Below, piece by piece: positions 4,906 to 6,406 of a stretch of DNA of 6,406 bases (its first letter is position 1; each line of letters begins with the position of its first letter). Below the pieces are notes generated by a model. That model ran no database searches and had not been told where the DNA came from. It saw only the letters and a program-made list of their open reading frames with translations. The DNA is from Methanocalculus sp. GTDB taxonomy: Archaea; Halobacteriota; Methanomicrobia; Methanomicrobiales; Methanocorpusculaceae. Made by a program: the position numbers and the translations under genes. The stretch lies in NCBI RefSeq assembly GCF_029762515.1, contig NZ_JARVGN010000091.1, positions 1-6,406 on the forward strand. The letters run 5' to 3'.

Positions 4906-5830
4906 TCTGATCTGTTAATTGAACACTCATGGTCTCAGATGCAATCTCTATATTCTGCTCCCCTTCAAATGCCTCGATGATGAGGCGGTTCAACCGCGAC
5001 CGTACTGCACGGCGTTCCCGGGCATAGGTTACAAACCGGACTGAGAGGAGAATCCAGTTATCAGTCTGGGTAATATAAACAGCAGGAGATATATCCTTCT
5101 TTGGGAGGTAAAATTTCTCTCCAATCCTCTCGATCTCCTTCTCAGCAATCTGCGAGATCCCGCTCGTCTCCTCCTCGGCGATACTGGTGAGGATCGTAAT
5201 TGCCCGTTTCCAGTCACTTTCGTTTGTTACCGGGATCTGTATCTCATCCCAGAGGAAACTGTGATCGCGGGTGAAGTTCTGAACAGATTGCGTTAACATC
5301 TTCCCGTTTGGAATGATGATCAGGCGTCCGGTTGCCTGATCGCCGGCAACCCACTCCCTGATCTCCATCATGGTCGTGTTCATGATCCCTATATCCATGA
5401 CATCGCCATATCTTCCATCAATCTCGATCCGATCACCGACTGAATATGTGCCGGTGAGCAGGATCGTCAGGCTCCCCGCGAAATTTTTAAACAAATCCTG
5501 AAGTGCAATAGCAATACCTGCACCAATGATGCCGAAGAAGACCATGAGTGCCTGAATATCGGTTACCCAGATCAACGCAATTATGGCAAGTATCAGGACA
5601 AGTTCAATGAACGATATCAGCTTGGTTGCAGTATACCGGGAACGTGAGTCAGTGATCTTTCTCCTGATCAAACTGTCAAGCAGAATGCTCAGGATGAAGA
5701 ATATAGCCGTGATCCAGAGTAGGGTGGTGAAGAGTTGGGCTAATAGCGGTGAAGGAAACAAACTATCATAGATGAATATTGCAACGATTATGGTGACTAA
5801 TATACCGAGGATGATATGGTTCTTCTTCAT
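4901..5830 (-). CDS. MscS-family mechanosensitive ion channel
   Basis: This 309-residue channel protein has membrane helices at about 5-22, 33-52 and 70-90. The pore-lining helix is GIIGAGIAIALQDLFKNFAG (100-119), with the Gly/Ala pattern of MscS TM3. The beta domain follows: YSVGDRIEIDGRYGDVMDIG (129-148), NTTMMEIRE (151-159), and IIIPNGKMLTQSVQNF (171-186), equivalent to the VIPNGK motif. A mixed alpha/beta C-terminal domain runs to about 305. The MscS class opens under membrane tension to release solutes during hypo-osmotic shock and works as a heptamer in the cytoplasmic membrane. A short extra loop (WVAGDQATGR, 160-169) sits before the PNGK motif. The start is supported by AGGAGG at 5844-5839, 8 nt upstream. 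The gene is apparently monocistronic from a promoter at 5876-5883. Length and domains are normal for a small MscS. Confidence 0.95.
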   Translation of the reverse strand: MKKNHIILGILVTIIVAIFIYDSLFPSPLLAQLFTTLLWITAIFFILSILLDSLIRRKITDSRSRYTATKLISFIELVLILAIIALIWVTDIQALMVFFGIIGAGIAIALQDLFKNFAGSLTILLTGTYSVGDRIEIDGRYGDVMDIGIMNTTMMEIREWVAGDQATGRLIIIPNGKMLTQSVQNFTRDHSFLWDEIQIPVTNESDWKRAITILTSIAEEETSGISQIAEKEIERIGEKFYLPKKDISPAVYITQTDNWILLSVRFVTYARERRAVRSRLNRLIIEAFEGEQNIEIASETMSVQLTDQT

Positions 5831-5875
5831 TCACAATTCCTCCTGGAGGGCTCATGTCTGATACTATCACTTTAG

Positions 5876-5883
5876 TATAAAAA
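5876..5883 (-). promoter_or_regulatory. Putative TATA box of the MscS gene
   Basis: The minus strand reads TTTTTATA here. A start about 26 nt downstream (near 5854) gives a 5' UTR of roughly 24 nt that includes AGGAGG at 5844-5839, a consistent archaeal arrangement. Confidence 0.6.
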
Positions 5884-6062
5884 CCTCTCCAAAAAGGAGA
5901 CATGGAGAAAATGGCTGCGAAAGATTCTTTCCCGGTCTCTTTCGGCCGGTTTCATCTTCTGTATCTATTGAGCTTTCTGCCTCTCTTTTTTTAAGGAGGA
6001 AGAACAGATGGGGGGGATCTCTTCACCAGCATCTCCAGCTTAATCATCTGCACCTGACTGTT

Positions 6063-6072
6063 GATACGTATC
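6063..6072. promoter_or_regulatory. Perfect 10-bp palindrome, possible operator
   Basis: GATACGTATC is its own reverse complement. It lies about 14 bp upstream of the TATA-like TTTTATTT at 6086-6093, where an archaeal activator or repressor could bind. No second copy was seen in the window. Confidence 0.3.
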
Positions 6073-6085
6073 TTAGTTTCATGCC

Positions 6086-6093
6086 TTTTATTT
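6086..6093 (+). promoter_or_regulatory. Putative TATA box of the last gene
   Basis: TTTTATTT would place a transcription start near 6115 and give an 18-nt leader containing GGTGA (6120-6124), 8 nt before ATG 6133. An alternative TATA-like catatac (6104-6110) would make the message leaderless. Confidence 0.4.
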
Positions 6094-6132
6094 GAAGGCC
6101 GCCCATATACCAATAAGCTGGTGAATGCCACT

Positions 6133-6406
6133 ATGGAAAAAACAGCATTCAAACGATTCAAAAGCGAAGTCGGACACTTCTTCCGCGTATCGGTCCTAAA
6201 CATCGCCTTCGCAGCACTCCTGATGGCCTTTGGGCTGACGGTCGTTGTAATGGAGGTGGTCTCGATGTATGAGACATTCACAACTGATCTGTACCTGATC
6301 TACTCCCCGGTTGTCCTCTTCGTTGCCGTCTCTGCGATGCTCATCGGATTCTCATGGATAATTACAAGTGCGAGAATCCTTGAGGGTGTCGAGGAGATAC
6401 AGGATG
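6133..6406 (+). CDS. Unrecognised two-helix membrane protein, 3' truncated by window
   Basis: An open frame of 91 codons runs off the right edge. It begins MEKTAFKRFKSEVGHFFRVS, a basic N-terminal stretch. Two hydrophobic helices follow: about 21-44 (LNIAFAALLMAFGLTVVVME) and about 57-78 (YLIYSPVVLFVAVSAMLIGF), joined by a short loop with MYETFTTD. After them comes IITSARILEGVEEIQD, which looks like the start of a cytoplasmic helical or coiled-coil part. The GGTGA site 8 nt upstream supports this ATG; GTG at 6121 is an in-frame alternative. Codon use (many GTC, CTC, ATC) matches the neighbouring core genes. I do not recognise the family. It is divergent from the MscS gene. Confidence 0.75.
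   Translation, partial: MEKTAFKRFKSEVGHFFRVSVLNIAFAALLMAFGLTVVVMEVVSMYETFTTDLYLIYSPVVLFVAVSAMLIGFSWIITSARILEGVEEIQD

Larger units (their letters stand above)
5831..6132. other. 302-bp divergent intergenic region
   Basis: This region holds the minus-strand MscS promoter and leader at the left and the promoter of the rightward gene at the right. Between them are small hairpins (TCTCC/GGAGA at 5886-5900, GAAAG/CTTTC at 5919-5931), a T-run at 5986-5992, a GGAGG followed by a tiny ORF (6008-6043) and a 10-bp palindrome at 6063-6072. No conventional gene is visible on either strand. Confidence 0.55.

Noticed and set aside
5902..5994. 30-codon plus-strand ORF ending in a hydrophobic stretch
   Set aside because: GGAGA lies only 1-2 nt before the first ATG, no promoter is evident, and the hydrophobic end comes from a T-rich tract.
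5991..6281. 96-codon minus-strand ORF
   Set aside because: It overlaps the 5' end of the rightward membrane-protein gene, has no ribosome site and resembles no family.

Overview
The window looks like chromosomal DNA from a methanogenic euryarchaeon, most likely of the Methanomicrobiales type. This is inferred from several things: archaeal-style TATA boxes without bacterial -10/-35 pairs, GGAGG/GGTGA Shine-Dalgarno sites, one apparently leaderless operon, moderate GC, and the mix of families (DUF4143 ATPase, winged-helix plus DUF3467 pair, HepT/MntA, LiaF-like and MscS proteins). No rRNA or other marker gene is present, so the taxonomy stays tentative.

Layout from left to right. Positions 1-173 hold a leader with a diverged 54-bp direct repeat and competing inverted repeats. 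It precedes a complete AAA+ ATPase of the AAA_14/DUF4143 type (174-1610, +). Positions 1611-1876 have no intact gene but carry what may be a decayed HicB-like antitoxin on the minus strand. A two-gene minus-strand operon follows: a winged-helix regulator (2316-2867), then a DUF3467-like protein (1877-2278). The 405-bp gap 2868-3272 holds that operon's promoter and a 43-codon remnant of a VOC (glyoxalase/dioxygenase fold) gene. A complete MntA/HepT (MNT nucleotidyltransferase/HEPN) toxin-antitoxin operon lies at 3273-3903 (+).

The right part looks like core envelope biology. A four-helix LiaF-like membrane protein (4108-4809, +) converges with an MscS-family mechanosensitive channel (4901-5830, -). 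A 302-bp divergent intergenic region then leads to the 5' end of an unrecognised two-helix membrane protein (6133 to the window end, +).

The left 4 kb (DUF4143 ATPase, antitoxin remnant, VOC remnant, AT-richer HepT/MntA module) reads as an accessory segment with gene turnover. The right 2.4 kb reads as stable housekeeping DNA. The points most worth a second look are the repeat/attenuator-like leader in front of the ATPase, the wHTH-DUF3467 pair, the probable HicB remnant, and the intact HepT/MntA module. I see no clear new multi-gene system.
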